A stretch of 38,324 nucleotides of DNA from Motilimonas sp. E26 (GCF_021278025.1 NZ_JAIBHJ010000022.1:1-38324); one strand, 5' to 3'; positions 1 to 7,358 are shown, numbered from the stretch's first letter. Notes: a model not told the origin generated them from the sequence alone. Made by a program: numbers and translations.

Positions 1-5
1 CTCAT
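1..5 (-). CDS. probable start of a third integron cassette gene (cut by window edge)
   Basis: Beyond the 57-bp attC, the minus strand reads GGAG, five bases, then ATG at positions 5-3. This is where a cassette gene start with its ribosome binding site would be expected. Only the first codon and two more bases are inside the window, so the product is unknown. The call rests on position and the GGAG alone. Confidence 0.3.
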
Positions 6-20
6 CGAGGCTCCGGGCTT

Positions 21-77
21 GTCCAACACTTGAATATAGGGTGTCGGCTTCGCGACACCTATTCTTATCTGTTATGT
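21..77 (-). repeat. attC site of cassette 2 (short, 57 bp)
   Basis: Read on the minus strand, the site starts with ACATAAC (77-71, fits R'' RYYYAAC) and ends with GTTGGAC (27-21, fits R' GTTRRRY). Between them is an imperfect hairpin whose arms include GGTGTCG and CGACACC around a GAAGC-type loop. It begins directly after the stop codon of the cassette gene at 80, as attC sites do. The length matches the shortest attC class (about 57-60 bp). The recombination point is inferred between bases 27 and 26. Confidence 0.8.
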
Positions 78-79
78 GT

Positions 80-487
80 TTATCCATATTCATTTATAAT
101 TTCATCAGCATCTAGAAGATCCAGTGCTTTTGCCAGTTTGAAATTTTCATGTACTGAAGCGTGGATAGTATAGAACCCCTTTAACTGTTCTGGGCTTTCA
201 GGAGTAGATTTCAATACTGTATTTAAAGCTTCAAAATACTCAGACCTTAATTCTAAAGGAATTTCAGGGTTACTCTCGTTTTGACGCGCAACTTCAATAG
301 AAGCGACTAGATCAAGCTCACCTGCTTCAACTAATTTTGGTACAGCAGCGTACGAGGCCGTACCAATTTCTCCCTGATGATATAGATTCTCCCAAAGCTC
401 GTTTAAAGCACTCTGCTTATCAGACTTTAATCTCTCTAAAGCAGTAAAAGGGTCATACTTGATTCTATAGCCAGATTCTAAATCCAT
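80..487 (-). CDS. hypothetical protein encoded by integron gene cassette 2
   Basis: A 135-residue soluble, acidic protein with no signal peptide and no membrane segment. I do not recognise a family. A segment at about residues 30-55 (ELWENLYHQGEIGTASYAAV) reads like a helical repeat, but no function is assigned. The gene occupies nearly all of a cassette bounded by attC sites (about 27-521), points away from the integrase, and stops three bases before its attC. The nearest purine-rich ribosome binding candidate (AAGGA) is unusually far upstream (about 17 bases), so translation may be weak or the start may differ. Most integron cassettes code for proteins without known relatives, which fits here. 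Confidence 0.75.
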   Translation of the reverse strand: MDLESGYRIKYDPFTALERLKSDKQSALNELWENLYHQGEIGTASYAAVPKLVEAGELDLVASIEVARQNESNPEIPLELRSEYFEALNTVLKSTPESPEQLKGFYTIHASVHENFKLAKALDLLDADEIINEYG

Positions 488-515
488 AAAAATTACTCAG
501 ATGATCCTTACGAAC

Positions 516-615
516 ACATAACGCCGCAATAAGCGGACTAAAATTGTGGGTTATACTGTGGATCGAAGCGAAACGTAACCCACTGTTTTAGTTCCGTTTA
601 ATTGCCTTGTTATGT
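516..615 (-). repeat. attC site of cassette 1 (100 bp)
   Basis: On the minus strand the site opens with ACATAAC (615-609) and closes with GTTATGT (522-516). Its internal arms pair well: positions 537-553 (ACTAAAA, two unpaired bases, GTGGGTTA) match 576-592 (TAACCCAC, two bases, TTTTAGT), leaving a variable central loop at about 554-575. Start and end (TAACAAG..., ...GGCGTTAT) resemble Vibrio-type attC repeats. It lies between the stop of the GFA cassette gene and the next cassette gene. The inferred cassette junction is between 522 and 521. Confidence 0.9.
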
Positions 616-621
616 ACGTGC

Positions 622-1002
622 TCAAAGGGATGCTCCATCTATTTTAACGATTGGAATTTGACTGATATTTAATCCACTAAGACAACGAGCATTTACAGCC
701 CAACCAGTAAATGGGATTTTGCCTGCCTCGATTTCAGCTTTGGTCAATTGGCTAGGTTTACGAAACGGCAGAATACCGCATTTAGGGCAAAAGTAGTCTT
801 CTGCGGTCTCACTACCCCATTGGTATAAAACTGCATTTTCTAGGGAAGTTAGAACCGTCAAATTCTCTGCTGGCACTCTAAAATTTAGCGCACCTCTACG
901 GATACAGATGGAACAATTACACTCTCGAAGATGGTCAATATCGGCTAAAACTTCGAATTTAATGAGACCACAGTGACATGAACCGGAATACGTTTTTGAC
1001 AT
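622..1002 (-). CDS. GFA-family zinc protein encoded by integron gene cassette 1
   Basis: A 126-residue protein of the GFA (glutathione-dependent formaldehyde-activating enzyme-like, CENP-V/GFA) fold. The expected zinc ligands are all visible: SCHCG at residues 8-12, CNCSIC at 28-33 and CPKCG at 72-76. Members bind zinc and some act on S-(hydroxymethyl)glutathione adducts, but most, probably including this one, have no proven substrate. The gene is the first cassette next to attI, preceded by a strong AAGGAGG ribosome binding site at about 1007-1013, and followed seven bases later by its attC. First-position cassettes are usually the best expressed. It is not a close copy of the chromosomal GFA gene at 7843. 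Confidence 0.88.
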   Translation of the reverse strand: MSKTYSGSCHCGLIKFEVLADIDHLRECNCSICIRRGALNFRVPAENLTVLTSLENAVLYQWGSETAEDYFCPKCGILPFRKPSQLTKAEIEAGKIPFTGWAVNARCLSGLNISQIPIVKIDGASL

Positions 1003-1016
1003 CCTGCCTCCTTAGT

Positions 1017-1096
1017 ACATAACAGCTTATTATACGGAATTCCGTATAAATCCCGTACGCTACCGCACGGAAATCGTCATTCCGTATAAAATCAAT
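1017..1096 (-). other. attI recombination site region of the integron
   Basis: The first cassette joins the platform at a GTTATGT core (minus strand 1023-1017), with recombination inferred between 1023 and 1022. Toward the integrase lies an 18-bp perfect palindrome, TATACGGAATTCCGTATA (1031-1048), and a second TTATACGGAAT copy in the same minus-strand direction at about 1080-1090. These direct repeats sit where attI sites carry extra integrase-binding repeats. The right border is not defined by sequence alone. A TATAAT hexamer (minus strand 1033-1028) could belong to a cassette promoter, but no good -35 box is seen. Confidence 0.6.
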
Positions 1097-1324
1097 TAAT
1101 AATATTCAGTCAGTTAAATGCTCTTTTGCTTTTCGTAACAAGCAACATAGGGGAAAACAAAGCGAGAATTTATTTAGCGCGCCAAATTTGGCTTGCTAAA
1201 TTTTACGACCAAATTTTTTTACTATTGTATATCAGGCAGTTAAAGATTTGTTGTGAACAAACCGAGAATTTTTTGAAAAATTTAACAAGCCCAAAATAGC
1301 CAAATCGCAAAAATGCCATTATAC
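1097..1324. other. AT-rich region between attI and the integrase promoter
   Basis: No gene is seen here. The stretch is AT-rich, holds a short GGGGAAAACAAAGCG (1150-1164) also found in the dispersed repeat at 18683, and a local inverted pair around AGCGCGCCAAATTTGGC. A cassette promoter (Pc) reading leftward would be expected in or near this region, but I cannot place it with confidence. Confidence 0.4.
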
Positions 1325-1340
1325 CTGTATAAATAAACAG
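1325..1340 (+). promoter_or_regulatory. LexA (SOS) box in the integrase promoter
   Basis: CTGTATAAATAAACAG matches the gammaproteobacterial LexA consensus CTGT-N8-ACAG exactly. It starts 38 bases before the integrase ATG and contains TATAAAT, which could be the -10 box, so LexA binding would block transcription. SOS control of integron integrases is established for class 1 and Vibrio integrons. Confidence 0.85.
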
Positions 1341-1362
1341 CACATAAATCAGGCGGTAGGCC

Positions 1363-2322
1363 ATGGCTAAATCACGATTCATCGAGTCGATCAGAGCGGA
1401 TTTAAGAGCGCGACGTTACAGTATAAGAACAGAAAAAACGTATATTTTCTGGATCAGGCAATTCATCTATTTTCATCATAAGCGCCACCCTAATGAGATG
1501 GCCAACGCTGAAATTGAACAGTTTCTGTCTTACTTAGCCAATGTACGCAACGTAAGCAGTGCGACGCAGAATTTAGCCCTTTGCGCTTTGATGTATATGT
1601 ATAAGAACATTCTTCACACTGAAATTATTGGCCTGTCTTATCAGTACACCAAAAAAGAAAAACGCATGCCAACGGTACTCAACCATGTAGAAGCGCAAAC
1701 TATTTTAAGTCATTTACAAGGCAAGTATTGGCTAATTGCTGCCCTATTATACGGCTGTGGCCTGCGGATCAATGAGGCACTTCGATTAAGGGTTAAAGAC
1801 CTGAACTTTTCTGATCACACCTTGTTTATTTTTAGTGGGAAAGGCAAAAAAGACCGTTATACCCTGCTGCCCAGAACCCTTGATATTCAACTCAAACAAC
1901 AAGTCGAATATGCCAAGGGGATTCATCAGCAAGATTGTTCGCTTGGGTTTGGCCTGACCTCGTTACCACCAGCGCTGATTAGGAAATATAAAAGTGCAGC
2001 TGCTGATTTTGCATGGCAGTATTTATTTCCTTCTAGTTCACGCTGTGAACACCCGTATAATGGCTATATTTGCCGCCATCACCTCCACGAAACCGCATTT
2101 AGAAAAGCGCTGCGTAAGGCAGTGATCGCCAGTCAATTAACCAAGCGGGTTACGGCGCACACCTTTCGTCATTCCTTTGCTACCCAGTTACTGCTTAATG
2201 GAACAGATATACGAACGGTACAAGATTTACTGGGGCACGAGGATGTAAAAACTACTGAAATTTACACTCATGTGATGGGCTCGCGCTTTGCCAATACTCT
2301 GAGTCCAATGGACCGAACCTAA
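1363..2322 (+). CDS. intI: integron integrase (IntI, tyrosine recombinase)
   Basis: A 319-residue tyrosine recombinase that joins cassettes at attI and attC sites. Catalytic residues visible are R135 (GCGLRINEAL), H266 and R269 (HTFRH), H292 (LLGHED) and Y301. The IntI-specific insertion, which separates integron integrases from XerC/D and phage integrases, is present at about residues 192-224 (LPPALIRKYKSAAADFAWQY then LFPS). The N-terminal SAM-like DNA-binding domain covers about residues 1-90. Length is normal and no frameshift is seen. The gene is divergent from the cassettes and has a LexA box upstream, so expression is probably induced by DNA damage. The opening residues resemble Shewanella integrases. 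Confidence 0.95.
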   Translation: MAKSRFIESIRADLRARRYSIRTEKTYIFWIRQFIYFHHKRHPNEMANAEIEQFLSYLANVRNVSSATQNLALCALMYMYKNILHTEIIGLSYQYTKKEKRMPTVLNHVEAQTILSHLQGKYWLIAALLYGCGLRINEALRLRVKDLNFSDHTLFIFSGKGKKDRYTLLPRTLDIQLKQQVEYAKGIHQQDCSLGFGLTSLPPALIRKYKSAAADFAWQYLFPSSSRCEHPYNGYICRHHLHETAFRKALRKAVIASQLTKRVTAHTFRHSFATQLLLNGTDIRTVQDLLGHEDVKTTEIYTHVMGSRFANTLSPMDRT

Positions 2323-2363
2323 ATAACTTCTGCTCTGTTTAAGTAGATCACCAATTAGATAGC

Positions 2364-2634
2364 GTATATACCCAATCAACCTGGAGATGCTTGATTTCAG
2401 CAAGATTTTACACGCGTTTAGGCAAGACATTGATTGCAGGTAATGGCTTCCCCTTATCAAAATCAATAACACAGCATAAACGCGTGTAAAACTTGCCCTT
2501 TGGGAGCGCCGCCGTGTTTCCACTACGTTGTTACGCTAATTTGAAAGGTGCCTACATTCCTGCATTAGCGTGCCTAGTATTGAAAACACGATGGCGCTCT
2601 GAAACATGCATCTTCAAGTTGATTGGGTATATAC
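2364..2634. mobile_element. MITE-like element with nested inverted repeats
   Basis: The 271-bp element begins GTATATACCCAATCAAC (2364) and ends with its complement GTTGATTGGGTATATAC (2634); the terminal repeats extend imperfectly to about 37 bp. Inside are two further inverted pairs: 2401-2420 with 2477-2495 (core TTTTACACGCGTTTA) and about 2504-2521 with 2583-2600 (core GAGCGCC, two bases, CGTGTTT). Folding would give a three-way junction. AGC occurs just outside both ends, possibly a 3-bp target duplication. It has no transposase. It fills the space between intI and modC, so small reading frames inside it are unlikely to be genes. Confidence 0.75.
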
Positions 2635-2684
2635 AGCAAGGCGCGCATGGTGTGGTGAGTCCTTTATCAAGGATCATCTAGCTG

Positions 2685-3827
2685 TTAACTCTTTTTACTT
2701 ACCCCAAGTACGTTAATTCCTTTGATTAAGGCATAAGCTGATTCGCCCGCCTTAAACTGCATTTCTTGTTGCGCCCAAGCGGTGATCCGCGCTTTGATAA
2801 ATTGCTCGCCCACGGCCATTAGCCACTCGATTTGCTGATCGGCTAGCTCGGTCATCCCCACTAAGGTAACGGGTAAGATATTACGCATGCTGGTTTGCTC
2901 TGGCTGAACACGGCTGATCGCAACATCCGCGGCGCGAATTTTTAGTCGCACGCCATGACCGGCTTGCAGTACCTGTCCTTTCCCTTTCTCGCGATGGCAG
3001 CTGCTCCACAAACACAATGGTTTTCCGCCCTCGTCAGCCTTGTTCGCTAACGCCAGGGGCAACATGCCGTGATCGTCGGTTACCTCGGCGACCTTAGCGG
3101 TTAATAATACACTTTGTTCGGTCACGCCAAGCCAAGGCTGCATCGCGGGGCTGTTCCACACTTGCTCAAGTGGGCCATGTTGCACAATCTTACCTGCATC
3201 CATGAGCACCAAATGGTCCACCAGCTGTAATACTTCATTTAAGCTGTGGCTAACCAAAATAATCGGCAGGTTAAACTCGCTAGAGAGCGCTTTTAGGTAA
3301 GGCATCAGCTCTTGCTTGCGCGGCTCATCTAGTGAGGCCAGTGGCTCATCCATTAATAGCAATTGTGGGCCTGATAATAGCGCACGGCCAATCGCCACCC
3401 GCTGCCGTTCACCGCCCGATAAACCATTAGGATGGCGCTCTAGCAGTGATTCGATACCCAATAACCCAACAATTCGTGCTAACTTTTCCGCCGTGTCGGC
3501 GCGGGTTTGATGGCCATAAAGTAAATTACCGCGCACGGTGTAATGGGGAAATAACCGCGCATCTTGAAACACATAACCAATACGCCGTTGCTCAGGCGCC
3601 AGCCAGCGTTTAAGCTGACAATCAACAAAGCATTGCTGCTGAAATGCAATTCGCCCCGCATCTGGTTTAATTAATCCCGCAATCAGGTTAATTAAGCTGG
3701 TTTTACCCGAGCCTGATAGGCCAAAAATGCCCACTACCCCTTGTAGCGGCAAGCTGATATTGAGGCTTAACTGGCAATCACCCAAGCGCTTGTCACAGGC
3801 TAATACCAAGTTGGCTAATTCACTCAT
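2685..3827 (-). CDS. modC: molybdate ABC transporter ATP-binding protein
   Basis: A 380-residue ATPase powering molybdate import. Walker A GLSGSGKT is at residues 36-43, Q-loop Q88, signature LSGGERQR from 136, Walker B LLLMDEP at 156-162 and switch H194. The C-terminal third forms the Mop/TOBE-type domain of ModC, which binds oxyanion. The start codon overlaps the modB stop by four bases, showing translational coupling. It is the last gene of modABC and is followed by the MITE at 2364-2634. Family and neighbours agree. Confidence 0.95.
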   Translation of the reverse strand: MSELANLVLACDKRLGDCQLSLNISLPLQGVVGIFGLSGSGKTSLINLIAGLIKPDAGRIAFQQQCFVDCQLKRWLAPEQRRIGYVFQDARLFPHYTVRGNLLYGHQTRADTAEKLARIVGLLGIESLLERHPNGLSGGERQRVAIGRALLSGPQLLLMDEPLASLDEPRKQELMPYLKALSSEFNLPIILVSHSLNEVLQLVDHLVLMDAGKIVQHGPLEQVWNSPAMQPWLGVTEQSVLLTAKVAEVTDDHGMLPLALANKADEGGKPLCLWSSCHREKGKGQVLQAGHGVRLKIRAADVAISRVQPEQTSMRNILPVTLVGMTELADQQIEWLMAVGEQFIKARITAWAQQEMQFKAGESAYALIKGINVLGVSKKS

Positions 3828-4534
3828 CGCTCGCCCTCTCGCTTGGTTTGGTTTTTACGCGATAACCACTCCGATCCAAGCAGCGCCATTAACGCCAACA
3901 CCACAGCAATCACGCACAAACGCGCGGCAGCAAACTCTTGTCCCGGCGTTTCAATAAAGCTAAACATCGCCAGTGGTAAGGTTTGGGTTTCATTGGGAAT
4001 GTTGGCAACAAAGGTAATAGTGGCACCAAACTCCCCCAAACTGCGGGCAAAAGCCAACACTAAGCCTGCCAATAAGCCGGGATAAATTAATGGCAAACTA
4101 ATGGTGAAAAACACACGAATAGGCCCCGCACCTAAAGTGCGTGCCGCTTGTTCTAGCTTGGGGTCAACGTTATCAAACGCCAAACGCAATGAGCGCACCA
4201 GTAATGGAAAAGCCACCACTGCAGCGGCCAAGGCGGCGCCGCGCCAACTAAAAGCAAAACTCAGCCCCAAATACTGCTCTAGCCAAGCCCCTAAGGCAGA
4301 CTGCGGGCTCAATGACAGCAATAATAAGTAGCCAGTCACCACGGGCGGTAGCACTAATGGCAAATGCACTAAGCTGTCTAACACGCTCTTTCCCCAAAAT
4401 TGGCAACGTGATAACACCCAGGCTACCCCGAGCCCAATCGGCAAGCTGCATAACACCGCGACACTGGATACCTTTAAGCTAAGTAGTAAAGCCTGTGATT
4501 CATAATCGGTTAACATGAATTTTATTGTGTCCAT
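3824..4534 (-). CDS. modB: molybdate ABC transporter permease
   Basis: A 236-residue inner-membrane protein with about five membrane helices. The cytoplasmic EAA loop that docks on ModC is visible as ARTLGAGPIRVFFTISLPL at about residues 131-149. Together with ModC it forms the channel for molybdate delivered by ModA. It lies eight bases downstream of modA and overlaps modC by four bases. The length is typical for the family. Confidence 0.95.
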   Translation of the reverse strand: MDTIKFMLTDYESQALLLSLKVSSVAVLCSLPIGLGVAWVLSRCQFWGKSVLDSLVHLPLVLPPVVTGYLLLLSLSPQSALGAWLEQYLGLSFAFSWRGAALAAAVVAFPLLVRSLRLAFDNVDPKLEQAARTLGAGPIRVFFTISLPLIYPGLLAGLVLAFARSLGEFGATITFVANIPNETQTLPLAMFSFIETPGQEFAAARLCVIAVVLALMALLGSEWLSRKNQTKREGER

Positions 4535-4542
4535 TTTTTTAC

Positions 4543-5307
4543 TTAGTTTACGTTTTGTTTTAAGTTAACAAAACCAAATGCCTGCCAAATGCCTCTTCCC
4601 TGTTCAGACCAAAGATAATCATAAAATGCCCTAGCAGCACTTTGCTCAGACAACAGCCCTGCCGGGTAAACAATAGGAGAGTGCGAAGCGTCAGAAAATT
4701 TCGCCACTGTGATGACCTGTTCCGAGGTGAACGCATCACTGGCATACACCACCCCTAATGCAGCTGCGCCCCGTTCAACTAAAGCCAAGGTGGCTCGCAC
4801 GTTGTGACTAAAGGCCATTTGTGCTTTTAATTCAGACCATAAGCCTAATGTTGCCATGGCTTGCTGCGCATACATTCCGGCTGGCACATGTTGCGGGTCA
4901 GCCACCGCCAGCCGTTGCCCAGCAAGGGCATTTTGCCAGCTTTGCAGCTGAGTTAAATTAAAACCTGGTTGTGCTTTTTTACTTACCAGCACCAGTTGGT
5001 TACTTAATAAAAGACGATTTTGGTGAATGACCACCCTAGACTGCTGCTGTAAATAGTCCATCCACTTTTGATTAGCAGAAACATATATATCCACCGGCGC
5101 GCCTTGCTCAATTTGCCTAGCCAGTGCTGATGAGGCGCCAGTAACCAAGGTGATGTTCACATCGCTATGGGTTGATTGATAAGCCTGCAGCAACTGTTGC
5201 ATTGCAGGTTGCAACGAAGAAGCAACTAACACCCTCACCTCATTGGCCTGCGCGATATTTATGCTGCAGCAAGTAGCGAGCAGTGTAGCTAAAACTCGTT
5301 TTAACAT
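4543..5307 (-). CDS. modA: molybdate-binding periplasmic protein
   Basis: A 254-residue periplasmic binding protein. The first 21 residues form a signal peptide ending in an AQA-type cleavage site, followed by the type II binding fold with VLVASSLQPAM near the start and TGASSALARQIEQGAPVDIY in the first lobe, as in ModA. It captures molybdate (and probably tungstate) for ModBC and is the first gene of the operon. I looked upstream for a ModE box and did not find a convincing one in 5308-5463. Confidence 0.94.
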   Translation of the reverse strand: MLKRVLATLLATCCSINIAQANEVRVLVASSLQPAMQQLLQAYQSTHSDVNITLVTGASSALARQIEQGAPVDIYVSANQKWMDYLQQQSRVVIHQNRLLLSNQLVLVSKKAQPGFNLTQLQSWQNALAGQRLAVADPQHVPAGMYAQQAMATLGLWSELKAQMAFSHNVRATLALVERGAAALGVVYASDAFTSEQVITVAKFSDASHSPIVYPAGLLSEQSAARAFYDYLWSEQGRGIWQAFGFVNLKQNVN

Positions 5308-5463
5308 CGTACTAGGTTATCCTTGGCTTTCTATTAGGCATATTTTGCTCTGGTACATAAAACCCTAACTATACCTCACTTTTATCGCCCATCAATTGCC
5401 TAATTTTCGCCCATTTTGTAAGCTAAGCACCTCTCTCGTATTAAAAAATAAAGAATTAGCATA

Positions 5464-5877
5464 ATGTTTAAAAAGACTAAAGAAGAAGGCTTAACCTACA
5501 TATCAGAAAACTGCGCTATTACTGGTGACCTTAATTTACAAGGTGAGGTGATTATTAATGGCACTGTAGAAGGCAACATTAATTGTGTTGGCAATGTCAC
5601 CTTAGGCCGTAGCGGTATTCTCAAAGGCGTATTAAAAGCAAACGAGGTGTTTGTGTCGGGCACCATTGAAGGTGAAACCCATTGCGATATTTTGAATATA
5701 GAAAACAAAGGTATCGTGAATGGCGAGCTATTTAGTAGCGACATTCGCATTGATAAAGGCGGCCAGTTCTTTGGTGTGCGTAAACAAAAAAACGCTGAAG
5801 AAAAGAACATTGTCGATTTTGACAAAAAGCCAACCGCTAAAGAAGATAAAGACGATAAAAAAGTCGCCAAGGGTTAA
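5464..5877 (+). CDS. bactofilin
   Basis: A 137-residue polymer-forming cytoskeletal protein. The central region (about residues 15-105) is a right-handed beta-helix built from short hydrophobic repeats (for example GDLNLQGEVIINGTVEGNI), flanked by polar tails; the C-tail is rich in lysine and aspartate. Bactofilins assemble into filaments that position envelope enzymes. It starts with ATG and is divergent from modA with 156 bases between, so each has its own promoter. The partner process cannot be told from context. Confidence 0.92.
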   Translation: MFKKTKEEGLTYISENCAITGDLNLQGEVIINGTVEGNINCVGNVTLGRSGILKGVLKANEVFVSGTIEGETHCDILNIENKGIVNGELFSSDIRIDKGGQFFGVRKQKNAEEKNIVDFDKKPTAKEDKDDKKVAKG

Positions 5878-5925
5878 CTTCGCCTGATATTCTGCCCAAT
5901 ATTTAGTTAATGTTGGGTATTAATT

Positions 5926-6849
5926 TTGTCTGCTAATCAACAAACATTAGTAAAAAATCAAAAAACAGCCGTGCTATTTGCACTAGCAGCCGTTGCTATG
6001 TGGTCTACTGTTGCCACCGCTTTCAAGGTTACCCTAAGCTACTTCAGCCCAATCCAAATGATTTTAGTCGCCACTGTAACCAGCATAGTGTTACTTGGTG
6101 GCATTTGTTGCTGGCAAAAAAAGCTGTCTTTATTGCCTAGCTACCTCAAACAACAAGGCGGCTTGTTACTGCTGTTAGGCTTAATCAACCCACTCTTTTA
6201 TTATCTATTACTGTTCCAAGCTTATGACTTATTGCCAGCACAGCAGGCTCAAGCCCTCAATTACACTTGGGCAATCAGTCTTACCTTGCTGGCGGTGCCG
6301 CTGTTAGGACAAAAGCTAACTAAGGCGGATGGCTTGGCTATTTTATTGGGTTATGGCGGCGTGTTGGTGATCGCCACCCAAGGCGACCTATTAGCGTTAG
6401 ATTTTCAAAATCCCGTTGGTGTCGCCCTTGCCTTGGCCAGCACCTTGTTATGGGCCTTGTATTGGATTTTAAACACCCGCCAACAAGGGGATGCTATTGT
6501 TGCCTTGCTGGCTTGCTTTAGCTTGAGTTTGCCGTTTGTTTTGTTCGCAACTTGGTATATTGATGATTTTCAAATGGTTGCATGGCAAGGCTGGGTCGGC
6601 GGAATTTACATTGGCATATTTGAAATGGGCTTGGCGTTTGTTTGCTGGCTAAACGCAATGAAATACGCCGAGCACACAGCCAGTATTAGCAACTTAATTT
6701 TCGTATCACCTTTTGCTTCACTGTTTTTACTAAATTGGATTATTGGCGAGCCAATTTACGCCTCTACCTTAGCTGGCTTAGGCTTGATTATTGCCGCGCT
6801 ACTGAGCCAGCAATGGTTAAATCGTAAACTAAGAAGAGCGATCGAATAG
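5926..6849 (+). CDS. EamA/DMT-family transporter
   Basis: A 307-residue inner-membrane protein with two EamA repeats, each of about five helices, typical of drug/metabolite exporters; the substrate is unknown. The apparent start is TTG at 5926, with a weak ribosome binding site. The first helix begins near residue 12, so the next ATG (residue 25) would cut into it, which supports the TTG start. The gene ends two bases before a convergent small gene. Substrate assignment within this family is not possible from sequence alone. Confidence 0.88.
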   Translation: MSANQQTLVKNQKTAVLFALAAVAMWSTVATAFKVTLSYFSPIQMILVATVTSIVLLGGICCWQKKLSLLPSYLKQQGGLLLLLGLINPLFYYLLLFQAYDLLPAQQAQALNYTWAISLTLLAVPLLGQKLTKADGLAILLGYGGVLVIATQGDLLALDFQNPVGVALALASTLLWALYWILNTRQQGDAIVALLACFSLSLPFVLFATWYIDDFQMVAWQGWVGGIYIGIFEMGLAFVCWLNAMKYAEHTASISNLIFVSPFASLFLLNWIIGEPIYASTLAGLGLIIAALLSQQWLNRKLRRAIE

Positions 6850-6851
6850 GC

Positions 6852-7079
6852 TCAAGTAAGCAGGTGGCTCACAATCTCTGGGTCAATCTGCTGCAATAAC
6901 TGTTGCGTCTTGCTGGCTTTGATATCAAGGGGCACCCAGCCATCGGTGCCCATAACATCAATGGTTTCGACCTCTATTTGAACTGATTCAGGGTTAACTG
7001 GATCATGGCAACTATGGTACCCAGTGAGTCGAAAAATACCTTGCGAGGTATGTAATCTGCTAATGCTAAATTGAACCAT
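6852..7079 (-). CDS. small conserved-looking hypothetical protein
   Basis: A 75-residue soluble protein with no recognised domain. The composition looks coding, with a mix of charged and hydrophobic residues and no low complexity. ATG at 7079 is preferred over GTG three bases upstream. It converges with the EamA gene with a two-base gap. REP-like palindromes lie upstream. No function is assigned. Confidence 0.55.
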   Translation of the reverse strand: MVQFSISRLHTSQGIFRLTGYHSCHDPVNPESVQIEVETIDVMGTDGWVPLDIKASKTQQLLQQIDPEIVSHLLT

Positions 7080-7164
7080 CACTATCCATATTTATCAATG
7101 TAAAACCCCATGTTTGATTGTTTATTCTGCGACAACTCCTGCATTCTTTCGCCGTACACTTGAT

Positions 7165-7289
7165 GTAGGAACAGCATTTATGCTGCGAAAACTCAAGCGC
7201 CATAACCAAAGCATTAAGCGTATCCCCCCCCCGGAGCAGCGCTTGCTCTGCGAAAATCACAAATTCCCTGAGCAAGCTCATGTCCTACA
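7165..7289. repeat. cluster of REP-like palindromic units
   Basis: Three units share the pattern GTAGGA, a small stem-loop, then GCGAA or GGGAA. The first (7165-7189, plus) has stem CAGCAT/ATGCTG. The second (about 7222-7243, plus) has GAGCA/TGCTC followed by TGCGAA. The third (7265-7289, minus) has TGAGC/GCTCA. The 276-base gap between the genes at 7079 and 7359 is mostly these units, and reading frames across it look like shadows of the repeats. Confidence 0.6.
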
Positions 7290-7358
7290 AAAAACACCAA
7301 TCAACTAGCTCAATGGAGCTGTATTTATACAGCGAATTCAATCATCAAGCAGGCAAAA

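Noticed and set aside
1028-1056. TATAAT at 1033-1028 (minus strand) as cassette promoter
   Set aside because: No acceptable -35 hexamer lies 16 to 18 bases upstream, and no extended -10 motif is present; only mentioned within attI.
2227-2681. Small frames over the intI end and the following gap
   Set aside because: They overlap intI or the MITE-like element and follow its inverted repeats, so they are not likely to be genes.
5308-5463. Search for a ModE binding site upstream of modA
   Set aside because: No convincing pair of TATAT-like half-sites was found at the expected spacing, so none is annotated.
7066-7308. Two small frames on opposite strands in the gap 7080-7358
   Set aside because: Both cover REP-like palindromes and show no protein-like composition or ribosome binding site.
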